This document shows positions 25,326 through 33,630 of a stretch of DNA of 64,000 nucleotides, one piece after another; the first letter of the stretch is position 1, and every line of letters begins with the position of its first letter. The DNA comes from JAJRXR01 sp041987545 (GTDB taxonomy: Bacteria; Planctomycetota; Phycisphaerae; Phycisphaerales; UBA1924). The DNA lies in contig JBHIWH010000009.1 in NCBI GenBank assembly GCA_041987545.1, forward strand, positions 1-64,000, given 5' to 3'. The notes beneath the pieces were generated by a model. That model was not told the DNA's origin and made no database searches. It worked only from the letters and a program-made list of their open reading frames with translations. The position numbers were made by a program, and so were the translations under genes.

Positions 25326-25787
25326 GTGAACCTTCTGGACATTCTCTCGCCCGAGTGCGTCAAGGCGCCGCTCGAGGCCGACGACAAGCGTGGCGTGATC
25401 GACGAGCTGGTCGATCTGCTGTCCGATCACGGCAAGTCGAAGGACCCGGAGGCCCTGAAGGAGGCAGTCTGGACGCGTGAGCAGACGCGGACGACCGGCA
25501 TCGGGCACGGGCTGGCGATCCCGCACGGCAAGTGCAGCGGGCTGACCGGGCTTGCGATGGCGATCGGCAAGCCGAGCGCGCCGATGGAGTTCGAGGCGAT
25601 CGACAAGCAGCCGGTGCAGCTGGTCGTGCTGCTGGCGAGCCCGCCGGACCGGACGAGCGATCACATCCAGGCGCTGGCGCGGATCAGCCGCCTGATGACG
25701 ATGGAGGAGTTCCGGACGCGGATCTACGAGGCCACGGAGGCGGCGGAGATCTTCGAGCTGCTGAAGGAACAGGAAGCGCACGCGTAG
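25326..25787 (+). CDS. ptsN: PTS EIIA component, PtsN/fructose type
   Basis: A 153-residue EIIA domain of the fructose/mannitol class, which in the nitrogen PTS acts as a regulatory phosphocarrier. The phosphorylated His67 lies in TGIGHGLAIPHGK, and the ALARISRLM helix is typical. No sugar permease lies nearby, which favours a regulatory role. The GTG start has an AAGGA Shine-Dalgarno. TAGACT at about 25243 could be the -10 of a leader of about 75 nt. The 150-bp spacer from rsmB holds nothing else I can support. Confidence 0.88.
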   Translation: MNLLDILSPECVKAPLEADDKRGVIDELVDLLSDHGKSKDPEALKEAVWTREQTRTTGIGHGLAIPHGKCSGLTGLAMAIGKPSAPMEFEAIDKQPVQLVVLLASPPDRTSDHIQALARISRLMTMEEFRTRIYEATEAAEIFELLKEQEAHA

Positions 25788-25829
25788 GTCGGCAGGTCGG
25801 CAGGTCGGTAGGTCGGTAGGTCGGGCGGA
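25788..25829. repeat. Short tandem repeat (AGGTCGGC/AGGTCGGT)
   Basis: Five 8-bp units, two of the AGGTCGGC type and three of the AGGTCGGT type, directly follow the ptsN stop. They share the unit of the tract at 15964-16063. Confidence 0.8.
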
Positions 25830-25841
25830 TTGGATGGCGAG

Positions 25842-25864
25842 CCCCCGCGCGAGCGGGGGTTTTT
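25842..25864 (+). terminator. Rho-independent terminator after ptsN
   Basis: A 7-bp stem CCCCCGC / GCGGGGG with loop GCGA is followed by five T residues. It serves ptsN; the opposite strand has no matching T-tract for the convergent channel gene. Confidence 0.88.
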
Positions 25865-25884
25865 CGTGCGCCGGGGGTTCTGTC

Positions 25885-26571
25885 TCAGGCCGAGGCGCGG
25901 GCGTCGGCGGGGGCGAGGCCGGGCGATCGGCCCTGGGGCAACGCCTGGGCGGTGGTCGCCGCGATTGTCTCGAGGCGCGAGAGCATGCGGTCGGCCTGCG
26001 TGCGGAAGACGACGTAGGGGAAGAGCGTGATCAGCGCGACGATGAGGCCGAAGGCGGTCGTGTAGAGCGCGACGGCGATGCCGGCGGCGACGGCGGCGGG
26101 GTCGGTGACCGTCCCCTCGCCCCCGAGCAGGCGGAAGCTCTGGATGATGCCCGTGACGGTGCCGAGGATGCCCAGGAGGGGGGCGGCGGTGATGATGGTG
26201 GAGAGGACGGCGCCGAACCGCTCGACGGCGGGGCGGGCGTCCTCGATGAGCTCCATCGCGGCGGGCTCGATGGTCGCGGCGTCGGCGCCGGGGCGGGCGG
26301 CGTGGTCGAGCAGGGCGGCGGCGTAGCGGAACTGGATCGCGCCGGCGCGCTCGGCGATCGCGACGGCCGAGGGCATGTCGCCCGCGCGGAGCTTGGCCGT
26401 CAGACGGGACATGCGGTAGCGGTTTCGGCGGGAGTTGGTTCGGAGCCAGAAGGCGGCCCGCTCGACCGAGAGCGCGACCGAGACGACGCTCAGGGCGAGC
26501 AGCGGGTACATGACCCAGCCGCCGGCCCGGAAGAACGTGATGAGGTCGTCGAGGACGCTCACGGCGGGCAT
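25885..26571 (-). CDS. MotA/TolQ/ExbB-type proton channel protein
   Basis: A 228-residue integral membrane protein of the TolQ/ExbB family, which couples proton flow to work at the outer membrane. One N-terminal helix (about 15-35) is followed by a cytoplasmic loop and two C-terminal helices with the family motif ITAAPLLGILGTVTGIIQSF and AGIAVALYTTAFGLIVALI. No ExbD/TolR partner is found on either side, so it probably works with a distant partner. The ATG at 26571 is preceded by CTACC with no clear Shine-Dalgarno. It is divergent from ispA. Confidence 0.88.
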   Translation of the reverse strand: MPAVSVLDDLITFFRAGGWVMYPLLALSVVSVALSVERAAFWLRTNSRRNRYRMSRLTAKLRAGDMPSAVAIAERAGAIQFRYAAALLDHAARPGADAATIEPAAMELIEDARPAVERFGAVLSTIITAAPLLGILGTVTGIIQSFRLLGGEGTVTDPAAVAAGIAVALYTTAFGLIVALITLFPYVVFRTQADRMLSRLETIAATTAQALPQGRSPGLAPADARASA

Positions 26572-26626
26572 GGTAGCCGGGGCGTTCGGGGGAGGGCCCG
26601 GGCGTCGGCGGGCGGCGCGGCGCCTC

Positions 26627-26632
26627 TACGAT
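26627..26632 (+). promoter_or_regulatory. Putative -10 box of ispA (leaderless)
   Basis: TACGAT ends 5 nt before GTG 26638. No Shine-Dalgarno sequence is seen. Confidence 0.45.
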
Positions 26633-26637
26633 TGGGC

Positions 26638-27585
26638 GTGAGCGAGCCAGCGACGGCGAGCGGCGTGTCCGGGGACGTGGGCGGCCTGACGAGCGGGCCG
26701 GCCGGCGCGGTCGATGCGTTCCTGGGTGAGTACCTGGACGCGGCATCGATGGCGCCGAGCCTGGACGAGGCCGTGCGGTACGCGCTGCTGGGCGGGGGCA
26801 AGCGGATCCGCCCCGCGCTGGCGTGGTGGTGCGGCGTGGCGTGCGGGGCGCCGGGCGAGGTCACGCTCCCGGGCGGGGCGGCGGTCGAGCTTGTGCACGC
26901 GTTCAGCCTCGTGCACGACGACCTGCCCGCGATGGACGACGACGACCTGCGGCGCGGGCGGCCGACGCTGCACGTGCGCTCGGGCGAGGCGATGGCGATC
27001 CTCGCGGGCGACGCGATGCTGACGCTGGCGTTCGGGGCGCTGCGGCACCAGGCGCCGGGCGCGGACGCGCTGCCCGGGGACGTGGTCGCGCGCCTGGTGA
27101 GCGAGCTGGTGGACGGGACGTCGGGGATGATCGACGGGCAGGTGTACGACACGCTCGGCGGGCTGGACGCGTCGCTGGATAACGCGGGGCGGCTGGAGGC
27201 GATCCACTCGCGGAAGACGGGGGCGCTGATCCGGGCCGCGTGCCGCATGGGCGCGGTCCTGGGCGCGCACGCGGCGGGGATGGGCGAGCCGAGGCGGGAC
27301 GAGGCGGTCGATCGGCTGTCGCGGTTCGGCGAGGCGGTCGGGCTGATGTTCCAGATCGTGGACGACCTGCTGGACGTGGAGGCGACGCGCGAGCAGGCGG
27401 GCAAGCGGACGGGCAAGGACGCGGAGGCCGGCAAGCTGACGTACCCGGGCGTGCACGGCGTCGAGCGGGCGCGGGAGGAGGCGGTGCGGCTGGGCGGGGT
27501 CGCGGCCCGGGCCGTGGAGCCGTTCGGCGAGGGCGGCGCCGCCCTCCGAGAACTGGCCGCGTCGCTGGCGACGAGGGCCCGGTGA
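26638..27585 (+). CDS. ispA: Polyprenyl (farnesyl/geranylgeranyl) diphosphate synthase
   Basis: A short-chain trans-prenyltransferase of 315 residues that condenses IPP with allylic diphosphates. Both aspartate-rich motifs are present: HDDLPAMDDDDLRRGRPT (about residues 99-116) and FQIVDDLLDVEA (about 237-248). The GGGKRIRPAL and GTSGMIDGQ segments are also typical. The GTG start is the only one compatible with the TACGAT box and the beginning of similarity. The downstream gene is dxs, so two isoprenoid steps are linked, although 156 bp separate them and a shared transcript is not certain. Product length (C15 or C20) cannot be read reliably. Confidence 0.92.
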   Translation: MSEPATASGVSGDVGGLTSGPAGAVDAFLGEYLDAASMAPSLDEAVRYALLGGGKRIRPALAWWCGVACGAPGEVTLPGGAAVELVHAFSLVHDDLPAMDDDDLRRGRPTLHVRSGEAMAILAGDAMLTLAFGALRHQAPGADALPGDVVARLVSELVDGTSGMIDGQVYDTLGGLDASLDNAGRLEAIHSRKTGALIRAACRMGAVLGAHAAGMGEPRRDEAVDRLSRFGEAVGLMFQIVDDLLDVEATREQAGKRTGKDAEAGKLTYPGVHGVERAREEAVRLGGVAARAVEPFGEGGAALRELAASLATRAR

Positions 27586-27685
27586 ACACGGCGGGGCCAA
27601 ATTCGGCACAATGGACGAACGGGGCCGATCTGACCCCCCTACCACTGCGGCCCGTGGCGGGCGACTTTCGGGCCTCCTAGGCTTG

Positions 27686-27703
27686 TTTCAAGAATCATTG
27701 AAA
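27686..27703. promoter_or_regulatory. Inverted repeat upstream of dxs
   Basis: TTTCAA-N6-TTGAAA lies 38 bp before the dxs start, in a more AT-rich patch of the spacer. It may be an operator or part of the dxs promoter. No other signal is evident between 27586 and 27741. Confidence 0.3.
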
Positions 27704-27741
27704 GTTCCCGAGGGCGAGCGCCCCGGGGGCGGAGCGAGCGG

Positions 27742-29769
27742 ATGAGCATGCTTGAACAGCTCGGCGGGCCGGCGGACCTGCGGAAGATCCCCGTCGATCG
27801 CCTGGGCGATCTGGCGGCGGAGATCCGCGGGGCGATCATCGACCAGGTGTCGCGGACGGGCGGGCACCTGGCCCCGAACCTGGGCGTGGTCGAGCTGACG
27901 ATCGCGCTGCACTACGTGTTCGACTTCGGGCACGACCGGCTGCTGTTCGACGTCGGGCACCAGTGCTACCCGCACAAGCTGTTGACGGGGCGGTACCCGC
28001 TGCTGTCGAAGCTGCGGACGCGCGAGGGCATGGCCGGCTTCCCGGAGCCCCTGGAGAGCGACTACGACCTGTTCCGCGTCGGGCACGCGGGCACGGGCGT
28101 CTCGACGGCGGTCGGCATGGCGCGGGGCGACACGCTCGCGGGCGAGGCGTACGACGCGGAGGCAAAGCCCGACGGGCGGCGGGTCGTCACGCTCATCGGC
28201 GACGCATCGATCGTCAACGGCGTCGCGATGGAGGGGCTGAACAACGCCGGCACGCTGAGGCGGCAGTTCCTGGTGGTGCTCAACGACAACGGGATGTCGA
28301 TCAGCAAGCCGCAGGGGGCGCTGGCGGGGTACTTCGATCGCGTCCGCGTGAGCCATACCTACTCGGACTTCAAGAAGGGCGCGAAGCGGATCCTGGGCAG
28401 GATCCCGGGCGGCGGGGTGCTGCAGGAGGCGTACCACCGGGCCGGCGAGATGACCAAGGCGATGATCGCCGAGGAGAGCTGGTTCGAGCACTTCGGGCTG
28501 GTGACGGTGGGCCCGATCGACGGGCACGACATCCCGACGCTGATCGAGTTCCTGGCCGAGGCGCGGGACATGGACCGCCCGATGGTGCTGCACGTCAAGA
28601 CGGTCAAGGGCAAGGGCCTGGACGTGGCGGAGGGGGACGCGGAGCGGTTCCACTCGCCGAAGGCGTTCAGGGTCGAGCGTGACGAGCGGCTGGGCTGCCG
28701 GGTCGAGATGGCGCCGAGCGGGCGCTCGTTCACGGCGGCGTTCGCCGACGCGTTGTGCGGCGTGATGGAGCGGGACGAGAGGGTCGTCGCGTGCACCGCC
28801 GCGATGCCGGACGGGACGGGGGTGGCCAAGGCCCTGGCCCAGTTCCCGGATCGCTCGTGGGACGTGGGGATCTGCGAGTCGCACGCGCTGGACATGATGG
28901 CGGGGCTGGCCAAGACGGGGGCCAAGCCGTTCTTCGCCGTGTACTCGACGTTCCTTCAGCGGGCGTTCGACCAGGCGTTCCAGGAGGTGGCGCTGCAGGG
29001 CCTGCCCGTGCGGCTGTGCCTGGACCGGGCGGGGCTGGTCGGGGGCGACGGCGCGGTGCATCATGGATTCTGCGATGTGGCGCTGCTGCGGACGCTGCCC
29101 GACGCGGCGCTGCTGGCGGCGATCGACGAGCCGAGCCTCGTCGCGGCGCTCGAGTTCATGCGGGCGTACGAGGACGGGTTGTCGGCGGTCCGCTACCCGC
29201 GGGACGCGGTGTCGGATCGGCTCGGCGAGCAGGACTGCCCGGCGTTCGAGCTGGGCAAGGCGCGGCTCTTGACACCCGGGTTCGAGGACCTGGACGCGGC
29301 CCGGCCGGACGCGGCTGTTCTCGCGTTCGGCACGCCCGCGATCGACGCGCTCGAGGCGGCGGGTGAGCTGGGCGGGGAGTACCGCGTCGCGGTCTGGGAC
29401 GCGCGGTTCGCCAAGCCGGTGGACGCGGCGCTGGTGCGTGCGCTGCTCTCGCGGGGGATCCCCATCGTTACGGTGGAAGACCATTCCGTGGTCGGCGGGT
29501 TCGGGGCGGCGGTGCTCGAGAGCGCGGCGGCCCAGGGGCTCAACGCCTCGGGCGTGCGCGTCGTGGGCCTGCCCGATGCCTGGATATTGCAGGACTCGCG
29601 GTCGAGCCAGAAGCGCGAGGCCGGGATCGACGCGGCGGGCATCGCGCGGGCGATCCGCGGCGCGTTCGCGGCGCGGGGCGAGGGAGTCGCCCGCGGGGAC
29701 GCGGCGGCCCGGGCCGAGGGCGCGTCGCGCGAGGTCAAGCCCGCCAAGAGCGACCGGGCGGGCGTGTAG
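27742..29769 (+). CDS. dxs: 1-deoxy-D-xylulose-5-phosphate synthase
   Basis: Dxs condenses pyruvate and glyceraldehyde 3-phosphate with thiamine diphosphate, the entry step of the MEP isoprenoid pathway. The 675-residue protein has the N-terminal SRTGGHLAPNLGVVELTIAL and FDVGHQCYPHKLLTGR motifs, the ThDP-Mg site GDASIVNGVAMEGLNNAG (most members have GDGALTGG), the second-domain motif WDVGICESHALDMMAGLA with the catalytic glutamate, and the C-terminal transketolase domain ending in VEDHSVVGGFG. About 45 extra Ala/Arg-rich residues end the protein. ATG 27742 has GGAG upstream; a second ATG two codons on is an alternative. nadK follows 12 bp later. Confidence 0.94.
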   Translation: MSMLEQLGGPADLRKIPVDRLGDLAAEIRGAIIDQVSRTGGHLAPNLGVVELTIALHYVFDFGHDRLLFDVGHQCYPHKLLTGRYPLLSKLRTREGMAGFPEPLESDYDLFRVGHAGTGVSTAVGMARGDTLAGEAYDAEAKPDGRRVVTLIGDASIVNGVAMEGLNNAGTLRRQFLVVLNDNGMSISKPQGALAGYFDRVRVSHTYSDFKKGAKRILGRIPGGGVLQEAYHRAGEMTKAMIAEESWFEHFGLVTVGPIDGHDIPTLIEFLAEARDMDRPMVLHVKTVKGKGLDVAEGDAERFHSPKAFRVERDERLGCRVEMAPSGRSFTAAFADALCGVMERDERVVACTAAMPDGTGVAKALAQFPDRSWDVGICESHALDMMAGLAKTGAKPFFAVYSTFLQRAFDQAFQEVALQGLPVRLCLDRAGLVGGDGAVHHGFCDVALLRTLPDAALLAAIDEPSLVAALEFMRAYEDGLSAVRYPRDAVSDRLGEQDCPAFELGKARLLTPGFEDLDAARPDAAVLAFGTPAIDALEAAGELGGEYRVAVWDARFAKPVDAALVRALLSRGIPIVTVEDHSVVGGFGAAVLESAAAQGLNASGVRVVGLPDAWILQDSRSSQKREAGIDAAGIARAIRGAFAARGEGVARGDAAARAEGASREVKPAKSDRAGV

Positions 29770-29781
29770 CGGGAGACTCGC

Positions 29782-30642
29782 GTGGGCCGATCGGTCGTCC
29801 TGCTGATCAACCGGGGGAAGCTCGACGCCGCGGAGGCGGGCGAGGAGGTCGCGGCGCTGGTGCGCGAGCACGGGACACTGCTGGGCGTGCACGACGCGCT
29901 GGACGATGGCCCGGTCCCGGGCGCCGACGCGTGCGACCTGGTGGTCGTGCTGGGCGGGGACGGGACGCTGCTGTCGGCGGCGCGGCGGGAGGCGCCCGAG
30001 GGCGTGCCCCTGCTGGGCGTGAACATCGGCAAGGTCGGGTTCATGGCCGGCTTCGACATGGCCTCGCTGCGCCGGCACGCGGGGGCGGTCTTCGGCGACG
30101 GCGCGCTGGCGACGCACGAGGTCTCGATGCTTCGGGCGTCGGTCGTCGAGCCCGACGGGTCGTCGGGCGAGGAGTTCGAGGCGGTCAACGAGTTTGTGGT
30201 CACCGCGGGCCCGCCCTACAGGATGATCACGCTGGGCATGTCGATCGACGGTGACGCGGGGCCCGAGGTGCGGGGCGACGGGCTGATCGTCGCGACGCCC
30301 ACGGGCTCGACGGCGTACAACGTGTCGGCGGGCGGGCCGATCGTGGCGCCGGGCGTGGAGGCGACGGTCATCACGCCGATCGCGGCGCACTCGCTGGCGT
30401 TCCGGCCCATCGTGCTGGGCCAGGACCGCGTGGTCGAGGTCGCGCTGATCGAGACGAACGAGGAGAACGGCGGGGGCACGACGCTGATGGCCGACGGCCA
30501 GGAGCGCCGACGCCTGACCCAGGGCCAGCGGGTCCGGATCCGGGGCGGCGGGCGGCGGGTGCGGTTCGTCGCCGACCCCGACGCCAGCTACTGGCGGACG
30601 CTGATGAACAAGATGAGCTGGGGCGCCCCGCCCAAGGGGTGA
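29782..30642 (+). CDS. nadK: NAD kinase
   Basis: NadK phosphorylates NAD+ to NADP+. The 286-residue protein contains the GGDGT motif in VVVLGGDGTLLSAAR (about residues 54-68), LGVNIGKVGFMAGF, the VNEFVVTAGPPYRMI segment, and the TPTGSTAYNVSAGGPIVAP motif of the active site. The GTG start lies 12 bp after the dxs stop, with GGGAG about 6 nt upstream. A shared transcript with dxs is likely, linking NADPH supply to the NADPH-dependent MEP pathway (inference). Confidence 0.94.
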   Translation: MGRSVVLLINRGKLDAAEAGEEVAALVREHGTLLGVHDALDDGPVPGADACDLVVVLGGDGTLLSAARREAPEGVPLLGVNIGKVGFMAGFDMASLRRHAGAVFGDGALATHEVSMLRASVVEPDGSSGEEFEAVNEFVVTAGPPYRMITLGMSIDGDAGPEVRGDGLIVATPTGSTAYNVSAGGPIVAPGVEATVITPIAAHSLAFRPIVLGQDRVVEVALIETNEENGGGTTLMADGQERRRLTQGQRVRIRGGGRRVRFVADPDASYWRTLMNKMSWGAPPKG

Positions 30643-30709
30643 TCGGGCGGGAACACCGGCGGGGCGGGCGTGGTTGACCGAGCGCCGCCGGGTCGGTGGC
30701 GTTCGGGGA

Positions 30710-31594
30710 ATGAAGATGAAGGACGAGCCGGGCGCCGGGTTGGGCGAGTCGATCTCGCTGCGCTGCATGGAGATCTGGGGCGGGAACCGGGCTGTTGATC
30801 AGAGTGTGAGCGTGCCGGGCGTGGACGTGCACGTGGCCTCGACGCCCCACGCCGGGGACGAGTCGGGCGGGGATATCTACTACGTGTCGCAGTGCGGGGC
30901 GGGGAGCATCGCGAGGGTGGCGTTGGCCGACGTCGCGGGGCACGGCACGGGCGTGTCGGCGCTCTCCGCGACTCTGCAGGGCCTGATGCGCAAGCACATC
31001 AACACGCCGGACATGACGAGGCTCGCGAGGTCGCTCAACGCGGAGTTCGATACGGTCAACCGGGGCGGCCGATTCGCGACGGCGTTGCTGGCGACGTACT
31101 GGGCGCCCACCGACCACCTGATCCTGGTCAACGCGGGCCACCCGCCGCCCCTTCGCTACGACGCGTCGGCGGGCGCGTGGTCGTACCTCGAGACGGGCGA
31201 CGCGGAGGCGTCGGAGGTCGGGATCTCGAACCTGCCCCTGGGCGTGATCGAGCCGACGAGCTTCGGCCAGTCGGCGACGCCGCTGGGCGAGGGGGACATC
31301 GTGGTGCTGTACACGGACGCGTTGCCCGAGTCGGCGGACGCCGGCGGCGAGCAGCTGGGGCGCGAGGGGCTTCTGCGGCTCGTCGGCGGGCTGGATGTCT
31401 CCGACCGCGCTTCGGTGGGCGCGCGGATCCGTGACGCGGCCCGGGCTCACCGGGGCGGGGTCGACGCGGATGATGACGAGACGGTCGTCGTGCTCGCGCA
31501 CAACGGGGCCAGCCCGCCCGGGCACACGCTCGGTGAGCGCATCGGCACGGTCGCTCGGATGCTCGGGCTCGCGAGCGTGGTCCGCGAGTCCTAG
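30710..31594 (+). CDS. SpoIIE-type (PP2C-like) serine phosphatase
   Basis: A soluble phosphatase domain of 294 residues in the PPM/SpoIIE (RsbU) family, which usually dephosphorylates anti-sigma-factor antagonists. Motifs in order are GDESGGDIYYV, the metal site VALADVAGHGTGVSALSA, LVNAGHPPPLRYD, and GDIVVLYTDALPES. No sensor domain, kinase or STAS antagonist is attached or adjacent, so partners must be elsewhere. ATG 30710 was chosen because the frame upstream (TTG 30674) overlaps a low-complexity stretch and ATG 30716 is close by. It ends convergently with the antiporter gene, sharing CTAG. Confidence 0.87.
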   Translation: MKMKDEPGAGLGESISLRCMEIWGGNRAVDQSVSVPGVDVHVASTPHAGDESGGDIYYVSQCGAGSIARVALADVAGHGTGVSALSATLQGLMRKHINTPDMTRLARSLNAEFDTVNRGGRFATALLATYWAPTDHLILVNAGHPPPLRYDASAGAWSYLETGDAEASEVGISNLPLGVIEPTSFGQSATPLGEGDIVVLYTDALPESADAGGEQLGREGLLRLVGGLDVSDRASVGARIRDAARAHRGGVDADDDETVVVLAHNGASPPGHTLGERIGTVARMLGLASVVRES

Positions 31595-33504
31595 GTCTCC
31601 GGGGTCGCCTCGGCGCCCTCGGGCCCCTCGCGCGACAGCGCGCCGGGCATGAAGAGCTCCTCGGGGTTGACCAGGGCGACGATCGAGTCGCCGTTCTCGG
31701 GCTCGATGGCGCGGTCGGCGGCGCAGATGGCGAGCGAGCCGCTCGCGCGGATGACAAACAGCGGCACCGCGGCGCGGCCGTAGAGCGTCTGGTAGTCCTT
31801 GGCCGTGAACTCGGGCGAGAGCGTCGTGGTCTTGACGACCCAGCCGTTGGCGATGCGTGACTCGAGCTGGGCGAAGTCGAGGTTGGCGGAGAAGAGTCGG
31901 CGCCCGACGCGGTGCGACGCCTCGCCCTCGCTCTTCTTGGCGGCGCGTGCGGGGAGCAGGTAGAGGCTGGACTTGTCGAAGACCTCGGTGAAGCGCTGGA
32001 GTGCGAGGGCGTTGACCTCGTCGTTGGGCGTGACGGCGAGCACACGCCCGATGCCGCGGAGGTCGAGGTCCTCGGAGGTGTGCTCCGAGAGGATGTTCGC
32101 GTTGACCGCGTTGAGCCCTTCCATCTTGGCGGCGCGGATGTTGGCCCGGTTGGTGTCCACGAGCAGGACGGGGTACTTGCGGTTCTTGAGCGCGACGGCC
32201 AGGGCGCGGGCCCAGCGGGGCGAGCCGATGATGAGCACACCCTGCGGGTTCTGGTCGGAGACCTCGAGCAGCCGTGCCAATGGCGTGGCGGCCAGGCCGT
32301 AGATCGCGACGGTGCCGATGATGACCGCGAACGTGTAGGGGACGAGTTGCTCGGCGCCCGGGATGCTGCGCTGCTCGAGGGCGATGGCGAAGATGGAGGC
32401 GGCGGCGGCGGCGACGATGCCCCGGGGCGCGACGCCGGCCAGGAAGAGCCGCTGGTTCCAGCTCAGCCCGGCGCCGACGGTCGAGGCGAAGACCGCGAGC
32501 GGGCGGGCGACGGTGATCAGCACGATGAGGAAGGCGGCGACGGCCCACCAGTCGAGGGCCTGGATGTCCTCGGGTCGGAGGCGGGCGCCCAGCACGATGA
32601 AGAGCGCGCTGATGAGCAGGACCCGCAGGTTCTCCTTGAACTCGATGATGTGCCGGATGTCGGCGCGGGATTGGTTGGCGAGGATGACGCCCATCAGCGT
32701 GACCGCGAACAGGCCCGACTCGGCCTGGAAGACGTTGGAGATCGTGAACGTCGCGATGACGAGCATCAGGGAGAAGGGGTTCTGGAGGACGTCGGGGATC
32801 CAGTAGCGGCTCATGAAGGCGAGCAGGATGAACGCGGCCAGCGCCCCGAGCCCGCCCCCGACGCCGATGGTCTTGAGGATGCCCATCGCGATGGCGGCGT
32901 TGGCGTCGGCGCCCTGGCCGATGACGATGGCCTCGAAGACGAGGACCGCGGTCGCGACGCCGATCGGGTCGATGACGATCCCCTCCCACTTGAGGATGGG
33001 GCCGACGGCGCCGGCGGGGCGGATGTGGGCGAGCATGGGCCCGATGACGGTCGGGCCGGTGACGATGAGGATGGCGCCCAGCAGCAGCGAGATCTGGAGC
33101 GAGAGGCCCAGGAAGAGGTAGGCGGTAACGGTCGCGACGCCCCAGGTGATGACCGCTCCCAGGGTGACCATCATGACGACGGTGGTCTTGACGCCGCGGA
33201 TCTCCTTGAAGCGGAGCGAGAGCCCGCCCTCGTAGAGGATGAGGGCGACGGCCATGCCGACGAGCGAGAGGAGGAGGTCCCCGCCGAGCAGGTCGTCGGG
33301 GGACATGGCGAACTGCGAGTCGGGCGCCAGGCTGCGGAAGACGGGCCCGGCGAGGATGCCGAAGATGAGCAGGAGGAGGATCGACGGGATCTTGAGGCGC
33401 CAGGCGAGCCACTGGGCGCCGACGCCGAGGACGACGATCGCCGCCAGGAGGAAGGGGATGACCCCCATCTGGGCGGCGAGGGTGAGCGTGGGCGTGGCGG
33501 TCAC
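31591..33504 (-). CDS. CPA1-type cation/proton antiporter with RCK/TrkA-N domain
   Basis: A 637-residue inner-membrane Na+(K+)/H+ antiporter. About twelve helices occupy residues 13-400, with the KIPSILLLLIFGILAGP, VTGPTVIGPML and WEGIVIDPIGV motifs; the aspartate of IDPIG sits where CPA exchangers bind the cation. A cytoplasmic Rossmann domain of the RCK/TrkA-N type (about 410-530, VLIIGSPRWARALAVALKN) follows, then a C-terminal regulatory region (about 540-637). The GTG start has GGAGG about 12 nt upstream. TACGCT at 33570-33575 is a possible -10. Ion specificity is not clear from sequence. Confidence 0.9.
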   Translation of the reverse strand: MTATPTLTLAAQMGVIPFLLAAIVVLGVGAQWLAWRLKIPSILLLLIFGILAGPVFRSLAPDSQFAMSPDDLLGGDLLLSLVGMAVALILYEGGLSLRFKEIRGVKTTVVMMVTLGAVITWGVATVTAYLFLGLSLQISLLLGAILIVTGPTVIGPMLAHIRPAGAVGPILKWEGIVIDPIGVATAVLVFEAIVIGQGADANAAIAMGILKTIGVGGGLGALAAFILLAFMSRYWIPDVLQNPFSLMLVIATFTISNVFQAESGLFAVTLMGVILANQSRADIRHIIEFKENLRVLLISALFIVLGARLRPEDIQALDWWAVAAFLIVLITVARPLAVFASTVGAGLSWNQRLFLAGVAPRGIVAAAAASIFAIALEQRSIPGAEQLVPYTFAVIIGTVAIYGLAATPLARLLEVSDQNPQGVLIIGSPRWARALAVALKNRKYPVLLVDTNRANIRAAKMEGLNAVNANILSEHTSEDLDLRGIGRVLAVTPNDEVNALALQRFTEVFDKSSLYLLPARAAKKSEGEASHRVGRRLFSANLDFAQLESRIANGWVVKTTTLSPEFTAKDYQTLYGRAAVPLFVIRASGSLAICAADRAIEPENGDSIVALVNPEELFMPGALSREGPEGAEATPET

Positions 33505-33630
33505 GTGCTGGGCGCCTCCGGTGCGCGCGGGGGGCCGCGGACGTCGCGGCGGCCTCCGAGAATCCGGGCAGCGTATCCGCTGTCGGAGCCCGAGGATGCG
33601 CGGGAGGGCCCCCGGGGCGGGCCTGGGCGA

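Noticed and set aside
27526..27560. A fourth copy of the palindromic element in the end of ispA (CCCTCCGAGAA)
   Set aside because: The CTGGAAG loop is missing and the bases encode the conserved helix ALREL. The likeness is probably chance.
33520..33570. Degenerate palindromic element upstream of the antiporter (GCCTCCGAGAA)
   Set aside because: Only the 3' flank matches, and the stem and loop differ from the three good copies.
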